From assembly GCF_024055725.1 (NCBI RefSeq), contig NZ_JAMXMX010000005.1, positions 62,001-126,000 on the forward strand: 64,000 nucleotides of DNA, in the 5' to 3' direction. Under the pieces are notes generated by a model. The model was not told where the DNA came from. It worked only from the letters and a program-made list of their open reading frames with translations, and ran no database searches. Below are positions 34,914 to 43,223 of the stretch, piece by piece (the first letter of the stretch is position 1; each line of letters starts with the position of its first letter). The position numbers and the translations under genes were made by a program. The DNA comes from Actinoallomurus spadix. GTDB taxonomy: Bacteria; Actinomycetota; Actinomycetes; Streptosporangiales; Streptosporangiaceae.

Positions 34914-36539
34914 ATGGGTCCCGGAAAGTGGAAGGGCCGACGGTCCGCGCTGATCGCCGGATCGGTGGCCGCGGCCGGAGCGCTCGCGCTGGCCGCGGTG
35001 CCGAGCTGGGCGAGCGGCGGGCGACAGGAGGGCGCCTCGCTGACCGCGGCCGTGACGCAGGTCCGCACCGCCACGCCGATCAAGCACGTCGTCGTGCTCT
35101 TCGGCGAGAACATCTCCTTCGACCACTACTTCGGCACGTACCCGAAGGCGGCCAACACCGACGGCACGAAGTTCATCGCCAAGCGGCACACGCCCCGGGT
35201 CGACGGGCTGACGAAGAAACTGCTCAAGCACAACCCGAACCAGTACAACCCGAAGCGCCTGACCTCCGCGCAGGCGCTCACCTGCGACCAGGACCACGGG
35301 TACGGGGCCGAGCAGAAGGCCGTCAACGGCGGCAAGATGGACAAGTTCGTCGAGTACACCGAGAAGGACACGTGCACCGGCCAGCCTCCGCTGTTCGGCG
35401 AGCCCGGTCTGGTGATGGACTACTACGACGGCAACACCGTCACCGCGCTGTGGAACTACGCGCAGAACTACGCGATGAGCGACAACTCCTGGGACACGGT
35501 CTTCGGCCCGTCCTCCCCGGGCGCGATCAACCTCATCTCCGGCCAGACCCACGGTGTCTACGCCGTCGACCCGGTCACCCACAAGAAGGTCAGCGACTCC
35601 TACGTCGTCCAGTCGCCGGACGCGAACGGCGTCGGCACGATGATCAACGACCCGGACCCGGCCTTCGACGACTGCTCGGGCAACAACCACACGTCGAGCC
35701 ACAACCTCGCCGTGATGACCGGCAAGAACATCGGTGACCTGCTCAACGAGAAGAAGGTCACCTGGGGCTGGTTCCAGGGCGGCTTCCGGCCCACCGGCAA
35801 GGCCGGCGGCTACGCCGTCTGCGGCGCCACCCACCAGAACATCGGCGGGATCACCCAGACGGACTACAACCCGCACCACGAGCCGTTCCAGTACTACGAG
35901 TCGACGGCGAACGAGAAGCACCTGCCGCCGTCCTCGGTCGCGGCGATCGGCCGCACCGACCAGGCCAACCACCAGTACGACCTGTCGGACTTCGACGCGG
36001 CGCTGAAGGCCGGCAACCTGCCCGCCGTCAGCTTCCTCAAGGCCGCCAACTACCAGGACGGCCACGCCGGGTACTCCGACCCGCTGGACGAGCAGCAGTT
36101 CTACGTGGACACCATCAACAAGCTCCAGCAGTCGCCGGAGTGGAGGTCCACCGCGGTCGTCATCGCCTACGACGACTCCGACGGCTGGTACGACCACAAG
36201 GCCCCGCGGATCCTGAACGGCTCGGCGGACGCGTCCCAGGACACGGCGCTGTGCGGCAAGGCCAAGGTGGCCGGCGGCTACCAGGACCGGTGCGGCCCGA
36301 GCCAGCGTCTCCCGCTCCTCGTCATCTCGCCGTACGCCAAGGTGAACCACGTCGACCACCGCTCCACCGAGCAGACCTCGGTGCTGAGGTTCATCGAGGA
36401 CAACTGGGGCGTCGGCCGGATCGGCGACACGTCGTTCGACCAGCGCGCCGGCAGCCTGAGCGGCATGTTCGACTTCCGCCACCCGCGCGCGGGCCGTCTC
36501 ATCCTCGACCCGAAGACCGGAGCCCCGGTCGCCCACTGA
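34914..36539 (+). CDS. Secreted phospholipase C / acid phosphatase (phosphoesterase family)
   Basis: 541 aa from ATG 34914 behind AGGAGG. Sec signal peptide (basic WKGRRS, hydrophobic core, cleavage near SWASG). Phosphoesterase-family motifs: HVVVLFGENISFDHYFGTYP (metal and nucleophile region), YAMSDNSWDTVFGPSSPG, VVIAYDDSDGWYDH and LVISPYAK. These enzymes release phosphate or phospho-head groups outside the cell. The RR pair is not followed by a full Tat motif, so Sec export is more likely. Two strong hairpins follow the gene. Confidence 0.9.
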   Translation: MGPGKWKGRRSALIAGSVAAAGALALAAVPSWASGGRQEGASLTAAVTQVRTATPIKHVVVLFGENISFDHYFGTYPKAANTDGTKFIAKRHTPRVDGLTKKLLKHNPNQYNPKRLTSAQALTCDQDHGYGAEQKAVNGGKMDKFVEYTEKDTCTGQPPLFGEPGLVMDYYDGNTVTALWNYAQNYAMSDNSWDTVFGPSSPGAINLISGQTHGVYAVDPVTHKKVSDSYVVQSPDANGVGTMINDPDPAFDDCSGNNHTSSHNLAVMTGKNIGDLLNEKKVTWGWFQGGFRPTGKAGGYAVCGATHQNIGGITQTDYNPHHEPFQYYESTANEKHLPPSSVAAIGRTDQANHQYDLSDFDAALKAGNLPAVSFLKAANYQDGHAGYSDPLDEQQFYVDTINKLQQSPEWRSTAVVIAYDDSDGWYDHKAPRILNGSADASQDTALCGKAKVAGGYQDRCGPSQRLPLLVISPYAKVNHVDHRSTEQTSVLRFIEDNWGVGRIGDTSFDQRAGSLSGMFDFRHPRAGRLILDPKTGAPVAH

Positions 36540-36554
36540 GCGGACGTCTCGTCC

Positions 36555-36621
36555 CGGGGCTCCGCGACCCGGTCCCGGAGCCCCGCGTCCCCTGGAAGCC
36601 CCCGCCCCGGCGGGGGCTTCC
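36555..36621. terminator. Double terminator between phospholipase and YihY genes
   Basis: First hairpin: CGGGGCTCCG / CGGAGCCCCG (36555-36564, 36576-36585). Second: GGAAGCCCCCGCC / GGCGGGGGCTTCC (36594-36606, 36609-36621). Both are perfect and lie between convergent genes, so they may work in both directions. Confidence 0.8.
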
Positions 36622-36725
36622 GCCATGTCCGGCCTCCCGGGCCCCGGCGGGCCCCAGGTCCGGCGGGCCTCCCGGCTCCCGAGTCGCGGCTCCTTGCGGC
36701 GGGCCCCGGCTCCCGGCGGTGAGCC

Positions 36726-37673
36726 TCAGGACTCGCGGCCGGGCGCGGGGGCCTCGTCCTCCAGGCGGGCGCGCGAGGTGAACTCCCCCGGCCAGAGCTT
36801 GTCGATCTCGGCGTTCAGGGCGGCGCCGATCAGGACGGCCAGCGCGGTGACGTACAGCCAGGCGAGCACGGCGATGGCCGCGCCCAGCGACCCGTACACC
36901 GACACGGCCGTCGTGGAGCCGTCCAGGTAGAGCCGGAGCACGAGGCTGCCCAGCCCCCACATGGCCATCGCGGTGATCCCGCCGGGGAGCTCCCGCCACC
37001 AGGCCGTCCGCACCGGGACGCTCAGGTGGTACAGCAGCGCGAGGAAGATCACCGCGACGATGACGAGGACCGGCCAGTAGAGGACGCGCACGACCGCGGC
37101 GCCGGCCGGGACCCAGTGCAGCACGAGGGTCGGCCCCGCGACCAGGACGGGGATGACGATCAGCCCGACGCCGAGGCCGGCGAGGTAGAGGAAGAAGGCG
37201 CGCAGGCGGGTGCGGATCACCCCGCGCACGCCGGACAGGCCGTGCGCGATCGTGATCGTGTCGACGTAGACGTTCAGCGCGCGGGAGCCGGCCCACAGCG
37301 AGATCAGGAAGCTCAGCGAGACGATCCCGACCTGACCGCCGCGCAGGACCTCGTCGAGCAGGGGCTCGACGACGGACTTGACGGTCTGGTCCGTGAGCAC
37401 CGTCTGGGCGCGGTCCAGCACCCACGCACGGGTCTCGATGATCGTCCTCTCACCGAGCAGGTTCCGGAAGTGCCCGAGCAGGCCGATCAGGCCGAGCGCC
37501 AGCGGCGGCAGTGAAAGGAGGGTGAAGAACGCCGCCTCCGCGGCCAGCCCGGTCACCCGGTAGCGGAACGCCGACAGGGTGGTGCCGCGGACGACCTGCC
37601 AGACGGCGGAGCGCATCCGTGCGACGGCGGACGGCCCGGCGACGCCCGTCGAAGCATCGGAGGCGGAGGTCAT
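36726..37673 (-). CDS. YihY/BrkB-family membrane protein
   Basis: 315 aa with six predicted membrane segments. Family marks are the start LSAFRYRVTGLAAEAAFFTLLSLPPL, LISLWAGSRALNVYVDTI, and the end LGAAIAVLAWLYVTALAVLIGAALNAE. YihY proteins are integral inner-membrane proteins of unproven function (once called RNase BN, since corrected). The acidic/Pro C-tail is cytoplasmic. Monocistronic. Confidence 0.92.
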   Translation of the reverse strand: MTSASDASTGVAGPSAVARMRSAVWQVVRGTTLSAFRYRVTGLAAEAAFFTLLSLPPLALGLIGLLGHFRNLLGERTIIETRAWVLDRAQTVLTDQTVKSVVEPLLDEVLRGGQVGIVSLSFLISLWAGSRALNVYVDTITIAHGLSGVRGVIRTRLRAFFLYLAGLGVGLIVIPVLVAGPTLVLHWVPAGAAVVRVLYWPVLVIVAVIFLALLYHLSVPVRTAWWRELPGGITAMAMWGLGSLVLRLYLDGSTTAVSVYGSLGAAIAVLAWLYVTALAVLIGAALNAEIDKLWPGEFTSRARLEDEAPAPGRES

Positions 37674-37866
37674 GAGGCCCTACCGTAGGGGCTGATACGC
37701 CCGGTGTGCGGCATGACGCTCATCTCGCCGATCACCTTCGGCCGGCCGCTCCGGACCCGGGTCGGGGCCGGAGATCCCCGTCCGGAACGGAGATCCGAAG
37801 GCTCCTCCCTCAGATGACCCGGTCAGGGCGGCGGACGCATCATTCCACTGTGACGATCGCCACATC

Positions 37867-38649
37867 TCAGGCGAATCGCCCCGGCGGCCGGCCACTGCCG
37901 GGCGGTCCGGCGAACGCCTGCGCGATCCGCATCCACTCCTCCGCGACCGGCCCGGTGACCGTGAGGCCGACGTCGGCGGGATTCCGGCGTTGCGTGACGA
38001 CCAGGCAGAAGTCCAGGGCCGGGCCGCGTACGACGTCCGCGGCGTCCTCCGGCCCAGCGGTCCAGGCGCCGCCGCCGGGGAGGGCGAGCTCCACGCGCAC
38101 CGGCGCCTGCGGCACCGGCCGGCCGTGGACGGCGAAACTCCACGACAGGGTCCGGACCCCGAGCTGGGCGACGTGGCGGAGCCGGTCGGTGGGCGCGCGC
38201 CGGGCGCCGACGGCGTCGGCCACGTCCTGGCCGTGCGCCCAGGTCTCCATCAGGCGGGCCGTCGCGAAGGAGGCCGCGCCCATGTCGGGGCCGTACCAGG
38301 GGATCCGGGCCTTCGGGTCGAGGGCGGCGAGCGCCTCGATCATGCGGCCCCGTGCCGTCCGGAACCATGCGAGGACCTCGCCGCCGGGCATGGCGCGCCG
38401 TTCCGCCACGATCCGGTCCGTGTCGAAGCCCTCCTCGGCCAGCCGGCGGACCTCGTCGCGGAAGGCGCCGGGGTCCGTCACGGCGCGTACGGCGGCCTCG
38501 TCGAACCAGGCCAGGTGGGTGACCTGATCGCGTACCGTCCAGCCCTCCGCGGGCGTGGGCAGGTCCCAGACGCCGGGCGTGAGGAGGCGTTCGAGATCGC
38601 CCGTCTCCTCGCGCAGGTCGGTGAGCAGTTGATCGATCGCCACGGCCAC
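37867..38649 (-). CDS. TIGR03084-type DinB-fold metal-binding protein
   Basis: 260 aa from GTG 38649. It has an N-terminal maleylpyruvate-isomerase/DinB four-helix domain (LPTPAEGWTVRDQVTHLAWFDE, METWAHGQDVAD; likely metal His residues) and a C-terminal domain that closes with VGLTVTGPVAEEWMRIAQAF. Many members are mycothiol-dependent enzymes of actinobacteria; the reaction of this subfamily is not known. Confidence 0.88.
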   Translation of the reverse strand: MAVAIDQLLTDLREETGDLERLLTPGVWDLPTPAEGWTVRDQVTHLAWFDEAAVRAVTDPGAFRDEVRRLAEEGFDTDRIVAERRAMPGGEVLAWFRTARGRMIEALAALDPKARIPWYGPDMGAASFATARLMETWAHGQDVADAVGARRAPTDRLRHVAQLGVRTLSWSFAVHGRPVPQAPVRVELALPGGGAWTAGPEDAADVVRGPALDFCLVVTQRRNPADVGLTVTGPVAEEWMRIAQAFAGPPGSGRPPGRFA

Positions 38650-38708
38650 GCGCCCAGCGTACAGAACGAAGTTCGGTCACCGCTGCCGCGGCGACGCCGG
38701 GCACGTCC

Positions 38709-38795
38709 GGTCACGAGGCGCCGGGCGATCACCGGGCGCGGCCGGTCACCAGGCGCCGGGCGATCACCGGGCGCGGCCGGTGACCAGGCGCCGGG
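38709..38795. repeat. 35-bp tandem repeat, about 2.4 copies
   Basis: AGGCGCCGGGCGATCACCGG begins copies at 38716 and 38751; a partial third starts at 38786. The 35-bp period is nearly perfect (GGTCAC varies at the unit joins). It is intergenic, between the DinB-fold gene and a small Cys-rich gene. Confidence 0.85.
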
Positions 38796-38856
38796 CGTAC
38801 GCACGCGGCACCCGGCGCGGGCGGTGAGCCGGGCGCCGAGTGGGCACAATGGATAC

Positions 38857-39015
38857 GTGATCTGCGAAGCGTGCCGGGAGCGGCGGCACGGCGAGTGCCG
38901 GGGCGGCACGTGGTGCGACTGTCAGCACCGGCCGCCCGAAGCCGACACTCCCGAGGAGCCGGCCGCGCCCGCCGAGGGCGGCGAGCCGGACATCAACTGG
39001 CTCCGGCAGGGCTGA
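38857..39015 (+). CDS. 52-aa Cys-rich zinc-finger-like protein
   Basis: GTG 38857 gives MICEACRERRHGECRGG followed by TWCDCQHRP: five Cys and two His in the first 25 residues, a small zinc-binding motif. The second half is acidic and Pro-rich and ends NWLRQG. CACAAT (38845-38850) lies 6 nt upstream with no ribosome site, which suggests a leaderless message. I associate this sequence type with uncharacterised actinomycete proteins. It is transcribed toward the sulfur operon but probably separately. Confidence 0.65.
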   Translation: MICEACRERRHGECRGGTWCDCQHRPPEADTPEEPAAPAEGGEPDINWLRQG

Positions 39016-39108
39016 GACCTGCGGTCGCCCGTCCACCGACCAATGCGACGCGCGTCCGCATTTCGGACATGGTTGGACAGTCATCGAACCACATGTCATC
39101 ATCGAGAC

Positions 39109-39186
39109 ATGGCTGCTGCGGATCCGTTGCTGGTTATGCGCCGGCACGTCGACTATCTCCGCGTGGGCAGCGCGATCTGTCGCTGA
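39109..39186 (+). CDS. Sulfur-operon leader peptide
   Basis: 25 aa starting MAAADPLL and ending MRRHVDYLRVGSAICR before TGA. The core RRHVDxxRVxSAxC-R is the pattern of short actinobacterial leader peptides found before cysteine and sulfur genes, with Cys near the end. It lies 129 nt upstream of sulfite reductase. Ribosome stalling at the terminal Cys codon when cysteine is short is the likely mechanism. TTGGAC (39073-39078) and CATCAT (39097-39102) are a weak -35/-10 that would make it leaderless. Confidence 0.8.
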   Translation: MAAADPLLVMRRHVDYLRVGSAICR

Positions 39187-39315
39187 CACCTGACCACCGC
39201 CACTGCCTCATGGGCGCGCGGTATGCCGGTGTCATTCTCCAAAGCTCAGCGTTGAGCCAGCAGTGCGATCTGCCGGCGTGCTTCGCGTCCCCCACGACCA
39301 CGGAGGACGCGCACG

Positions 39316-40971
39316 ATGCCATCCCGTATGCAGCGGAAACGAGGCGAGGGCCAATGGGCCCTGGGCTACCGTGAACCGCTCAACAAGAACGAAGAGAGCA
39401 AGAAGAACGACGACGGCCTGAACGTCCGCCGTCGCATCATCGACATCTACGCCAAGGGCGGCTTCGATTCGATCGACCCCGCGGACCTGCGGGGCCGGTT
39501 CCGCTGGTACGGCCTGTACACGCAGCGCCGGCCCGGCATCGACGGCGGCAAGACGGCCGTGCTGGAGCCCGAGGAACTCGACGACCGGTACTTCATGCTG
39601 CGCGTCCGCATCGACGGCGGCCGGCTGAACCTCGACCAGCTGCGGACGATCGCGGACGTGTCGTCGAAGTACGCCCGCGGCACGGCGGACATCACCGACC
39701 GGCAGAACATCCAGCTCCACTGGGTCGAGATCGAGAACGTCCCGGCCATCTGGGAGGCCCTGGAGTCCGTCGGGCTGCACACCACCGAGGCCTGCGGTGA
39801 CACGCCCCGGGTCATCCTCGGCTGCCCCCTCGCCGGGATCGACGCCGACGAGGTCATCGACGCGACGCCACAGCTCCGCGACATCCACGACCGCTACATC
39901 GGCAACCCGGACTTCTCGAACCTGCCGCGCAAGTTCAAGACGGCGCTGTCCGGATGCACCGCGCAGTGCACGATCCACGAGATCAACGACATCGCCTTCG
40001 TCGGCGTGGTCAACGACGAGGGCGAGGCCGGCTACGACGTCTGGGTGGGCGGCGGCCTGTCCACGAACCCGATGTTCGCCAAGCGGCTGGGCGCGTTCGT
40101 CCGGCCGGAGCAGGCCCACGAGGTCTGGGCGGGCATCACCGGGATCTTCCGCGACTACGGCTACCGCCGGCTCCGGCACCGCGCCCGGCTGAAGTTCCTG
40201 ATGAACGACTGGGGTCCGGAGCGGTTCCGCGAGGTCCTGGAGAAGGAGTACCTCGGGTACGCCCTCGCCGACGGGCCGGCGCCCGGCGGCCCCCGGGACC
40301 AGCGCCGCGACCACGTCGGCGTCCACCGGCAGCGCGACGGCCGGTACTACGTCGGCTTCGCGCCGAAGGTCGGCCGGATCAACGGCGACCTGCTGCACGT
40401 CATCGCGGACCTGGCCGAGGAGTACGGCTCGGGCCGAGTGCACACGACGACCGAGCAGAAGATGGTCATCCTGGACGTCCCGGAGGAGCGGACGGAGGCG
40501 CTGGCCGCCGAGCTGGAGGCCCACGACCTGCGGGTCCGCCCGTCGACGTTCCGGCGCCAGACGATGGCCTGCACCGGTATCGAGTACTGCAAGCTCGCCA
40601 TCGTCGAGACCAAGCAGCGCGGCATGGACCTCATCGAGGAGCTCGAACGCCGCCTGCCGGACTTCGACGAGCCGCTGACGATCAACATCAACGGCTGCCC
40701 GAACTCCTGTGCCCGCATCCAGACCGCCGACATCGGCCTGAAGGGCCAGCTGGTCACCGACGCGAACGGGGAGCAGGTCGAGGGCTTCCAGGTCCACCTG
40801 GGCGGCTCGATCGGCGGGGAGTTCGGCAAGAAGATCCGCGGTCTGAAGACCACCGCCGAGGAGCTGCCCGACTACGTGGAGAGGGTCCTGCGCAACTTCC
40901 GGAAGGGCAGGAACGACGGCGAGTCCTTCGCCGCCTGGGTGCAGCGTGCCGAGGAAGGTGAGCTGAAGTGA
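39316..40971 (+). CDS. Ferredoxin-dependent sulfite reductase (siroheme, 4Fe-4S)
   Basis: 551 aa from ATG 39316, 8 nt after GGAGGA. Two ferredoxin-like half-domains surround the siroheme site. ACTGIEYCK and NGCPNSCAR supply the four cluster Cys in the CX5C...CX3C pattern, and TDRQNIQLHW is a substrate-site segment. It reduces sulfite to sulfide. The family also includes nitrite reductases, but the downstream cysH and siroheme gene and the upstream sulfur leader settle the assignment. It is coupled to the next gene by overlap. Confidence 0.94.
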   Translation: MPSRMQRKRGEGQWALGYREPLNKNEESKKNDDGLNVRRRIIDIYAKGGFDSIDPADLRGRFRWYGLYTQRRPGIDGGKTAVLEPEELDDRYFMLRVRIDGGRLNLDQLRTIADVSSKYARGTADITDRQNIQLHWVEIENVPAIWEALESVGLHTTEACGDTPRVILGCPLAGIDADEVIDATPQLRDIHDRYIGNPDFSNLPRKFKTALSGCTAQCTIHEINDIAFVGVVNDEGEAGYDVWVGGGLSTNPMFAKRLGAFVRPEQAHEVWAGITGIFRDYGYRRLRHRARLKFLMNDWGPERFREVLEKEYLGYALADGPAPGGPRDQRRDHVGVHRQRDGRYYVGFAPKVGRINGDLLHVIADLAEEYGSGRVHTTTEQKMVILDVPEERTEALAAELEAHDLRVRPSTFRRQTMACTGIEYCKLAIVETKQRGMDLIEELERRLPDFDEPLTININGCPNSCARIQTADIGLKGQLVTDANGEQVEGFQVHLGGSIGGEFGKKIRGLKTTAEELPDYVERVLRNFRKGRNDGESFAAWVQRAEEGELK

Positions 40972-41144
40972 CCGAGAGAGCCGTTCCCTTCTACTGCCCC
41001 TACTGCGGAGACGAGGACCTCGAGCCGTACGAGAGCGACGGCGGCTGGCACTGCCGTGCCTGCACGCGGGCGTTCCGGCTCCGCTTCGTCGGGCTCGGCG
41101 CGCTGAGCTCGGCGGGCGCTCCCCGGCGGGAGGGCTCGGCATGA
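40968..41144 (+). CDS. 58-aa zinc-ribbon protein of the sulfite reductase operon
   Basis: GTG 40968 overlaps the sulfite reductase stop (GTGA), and its own stop overlaps the cysH ATG. Two Cys pairs (FYCPYCGDED and WHCRACTRAF) form a zinc ribbon; the rest is basic and small. This gene recurs between sulfite reductase and cysH in actinomycetes as I recall, with no known function. Being coupled on both sides, it probably acts with one of the two enzymes. Confidence 0.85.
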   Translation: MTERAVPFYCPYCGDEDLEPYESDGGWHCRACTRAFRLRFVGLGALSSAGAPRREGSA

Positions 41145-41854
41145 CGCTCCTGTACGAGCGCCCCACCGCCGCGCTCGACCTCACCGACATCGTCGAATCG
41201 GCCGCGGACGCGCTGGAGGAGGCGTCCGCCGAAGAGATCATCCGCTGGTCGATCGCGACGTTCGGCGACCGGATCTGCGTCACATCGTCCATGAAGGACG
41301 CCGTGCTCGTCGACCTCGCCTCGAAGGTACGGCCCGGGATCGACGTGCTGTTCGTCGACACGGGCTACCACTTCGCCGAGACGATCGGCACCCGCGACGC
41401 GGTCGAGGCCGTCTATCCGGTGAACGTGGTGAACGTCACCCCCTCCCGTTCCGTCGCCGAGCAGGAGCGCGACCTCGGTCCCCGGCTGTACGGCCGGAAC
41501 CCCGACCTGTGCTGCCACCTGCGCAAGGTCGAGCCACTGAACCGCGCCCTGGAGCCCTACCTGGCCTGGATCACCGGCATCCGGCGCGAGGAGACCTCTC
41601 ACCGGCGCGGGTCGCGGGTCGTCGAGTGGAACGCCGCGCGCGGCAAGGTGAAGGTCAACCCCCTCGCCCGCTGGACCCAGGAGGACCTGCACGGCTACAT
41701 CGAGAAGCACGGCATCCTGGTGAACCCGCTGCAGTACGACGGGTACCCCTCGATCGGCTGTGAGCCCTGCACCAAGCAGGTCGCGCCGGGTGAGGACCCG
41801 CGCAGCGGCCGCTGGGCCGGCACCGGAAAGACCGAATGCGGCATCAACCTGTGA
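41141..41854 (+). CDS. cysH: Adenylyl-sulfate/PAPS reductase CysH
   Basis: 237 aa. Substrate-binding SSMKDAVLVDL and VDTGYHFAET. DLCCHLRKVEPL and GCEPCTK are the two cysteine pairs that ligate a 4Fe-4S cluster, marking the APS-reducing type. The C-terminal GKTECGINL holds the catalytic Cys. It makes sulfite for the upstream sulfite reductase. The start ATG overlaps the zinc-ribbon stop. Confidence 0.95.
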   Translation: MTLLYERPTAALDLTDIVESAADALEEASAEEIIRWSIATFGDRICVTSSMKDAVLVDLASKVRPGIDVLFVDTGYHFAETIGTRDAVEAVYPVNVVNVTPSRSVAEQERDLGPRLYGRNPDLCCHLRKVEPLNRALEPYLAWITGIRREETSHRRGSRVVEWNAARGKVKVNPLARWTQEDLHGYIEKHGILVNPLQYDGYPSIGCEPCTKQVAPGEDPRSGRWAGTGKTECGINL

Positions 41855-41934
41855 GGGCCGGGCGGGCCGGAGGGCGGGGGCCGGTTCCCCCGGGCCTCCT
41901 GCTCCCCCGAGGTCCCCTGGTCGCGGAGCGCCCC

Positions 41935-42678
41935 GTGGCCCCCGACGTTCCCCTGGTCGCGGTGGCCCACGGCAGCCGGGACCCGCGCGCGGCGGCGACG
42001 GTCGAGGAACTTCTCGATCTTGTACGTCGTTCCTCGGGGGTGCGGGTCGTGACCTCGTATCTCGACCACGCTCCCCCGGCACCGGGGCAGGCGCTCGGTG
42101 GTCTCGTCGGAGAGGGGGCCGACGAGGCCGTCGTGCTCCCCCTCCTGCTCACCGCCGCCTATCACAGCAAGACCGACATCCCCGGCGTGCTGCACGAGGC
42201 ACGGGCGGCCCACCCCCGGCTGAGACTCCACTACGGGGCCACACTCGGCCCCCACCCCCTGATGATCGGCGCCCTGGAGCGCCGGCTCGCCGAGGCCGGC
42301 GTCCGGCCGGACCCGGAGACGGCCGTGGTGCTCGCCGCGGCCGGCTCCAGCGATCCGGCCGCGAACGCGACGATCGGCCGGATGGCGCGCGGCTGGCGAG
42401 GCTGGGGCACCGTCGTCCCGGCGTACGCCTCGGCCGCCCGTCCCACGCCCGCGGAGGCCGTACGCGCGCTCTACGCCGCCGGCGCGCGGCGGGTGGTCGT
42501 GGCGTCCTACTTCCTGGCGCCGGGTTTCTTCGCGGACAAGGTGCGGGACGAGGCCCTGGCCGCCGGTGCGGTGGCCGTCTCACCGGCCCTGGGTGCCATC
42601 CCGGAGTTGGCGGAGATCACAGCGCAGCGTTACCGGGAGGCGCTCCTGCGCGCCGCCCCCGTCGCGGTGGCGGGCTGA
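41935..42678 (+). CDS. Sirohydrochlorin chelatase (CbiX/SirB type)
   Basis: 247 aa from GTG 41935 with GGAG 6 nt upstream. Two CbiX half-domains: LVAVAHGSRDPRAAATVEEL and LLTAAYHSKTDIPGVL in the first, LAAAGSSDPAANATIGRMA and ASYFLAPGFFADKV in the second. The metal-binding His are in HGSRD and AYHSK. It inserts iron into sirohydrochlorin to give siroheme, the cofactor of the sulfite reductase in the same operon. Sulfate adenylyltransferase genes, often found nearby, are absent. Confidence 0.9.
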   Translation: MAPDVPLVAVAHGSRDPRAAATVEELLDLVRRSSGVRVVTSYLDHAPPAPGQALGGLVGEGADEAVVLPLLLTAAYHSKTDIPGVLHEARAAHPRLRLHYGATLGPHPLMIGALERRLAEAGVRPDPETAVVLAAAGSSDPAANATIGRMARGWRGWGTVVPAYASAARPTPAEAVRALYAAGARRVVVASYFLAPGFFADKVRDEALAAGAVAVSPALGAIPELAEITAQRYREALLRAAPVAVAG

Positions 42679-42750
42679 GCGACCCGCGACGGCGAGGTCC
42701 GCGATCTCTTCCGGAGTACCGGAACGCCCTGTGCCGTAAGGCTTTTCGAC

Positions 42751-42810
42751 TGATCACGAATTCCGCGATCTTTATCGGATCACATGAATTCGATCACCAG
42801 AATTCGATCA
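42751..42810. repeat. AT-rich repeat cluster upstream of the riboswitch promoter
   Basis: GAATTCGATCA occurs at 42786-42796 and 42800-42810 (14-bp step); an inverted relative, TGATCACGAATTC, starts at 42751. CGATCTTT occurs twice in flanking positions. AT content is far above the surroundings. Confidence 0.6.
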
Positions 42811-42865
42811 TAAAGCGATCTTTTATTCCGGCAAACCATGTGAGCCATGTCGCAAACCTAGGTAT

Positions 42866-42894
42866 TTGGTCGACCGATATTTGTCTGCTATGTT
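42866..42894 (+). promoter_or_regulatory. Promoter of the riboswitch-CHAP unit
   Basis: TTGGTC (42866-42871), a 17-bp spacer and TATGTT (42889-42894) preceded by TGC (extended -10). Transcription from about 42901 would give a leader of nearly 600 nt. Confidence 0.6.
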
Positions 42895-43033
42895 CCCACT
42901 AAGCCCGGAGGGACGCCCCCCATGCGCCCCCCGGACACCCGCCGGCGGCGGCCGGCCCACCAGCGCAGACGGCGCGGCGCGAAGACGCGTGAGGGCCTCC
43001 GTACAGAGCCGAGACGGTTCATATCCAAAGGAC

Positions 43034-43079
43034 GCCGCTCCCGCGGAGTATCCCTCCATCCACATGGAGCGGGAGCGGC
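43034..43079 (+). repeat. 10-bp inverted repeat before the first aptamer
   Basis: GCCGCTCCCG (43034-43043) and CGGGAGCGGC (43070-43079) form a perfect stem around a 26-nt loop, ending just where the first aptamer begins. Confidence 0.6.
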
Positions 43080-43216
43080 AACGTCGAGTCCGTGAGATCA
43101 CGGAGCCGGGGACCCACGAGCAGTCCCGGGGTGAATCGGTACACCTGTCGTACCGTAGGGCGACTTCCACGCCCGAACCCGTCAGCTAACCCGGTAGGCG
43201 TACTGGAAGTAAGGAG
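43078..43216 (+). ncRNA. ydaO-type c-di-AMP riboswitch, copy 1
   Basis: Conserved blocks in order: CCGGGGACCCAC, GGGGTGAATC, CGTAGGGCGACTTCC, CGCCCGAACCCGTCAGCTAA and CCCGGTAGGCG. These match the ydaO/yuaA (c-di-AMP) class; GAACCCGTCAGCTAACC is its hallmark. The 3' end merges with AAGGAG (43211-43216), suggesting control of translation or of a closely following switch. Confidence 0.85.
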
Positions 43217-43223
43217 TCAGAAC

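Noticed and set aside
38709-38795. CRISPR-like repeats
   Set aside because: Only 2.4 copies, directly adjacent, with no spacers and no cas genes.
42866-43189. 107-codon frame over the first riboswitch
   Set aside because: It runs through the conserved aptamer blocks, and its product has no protein-like features.
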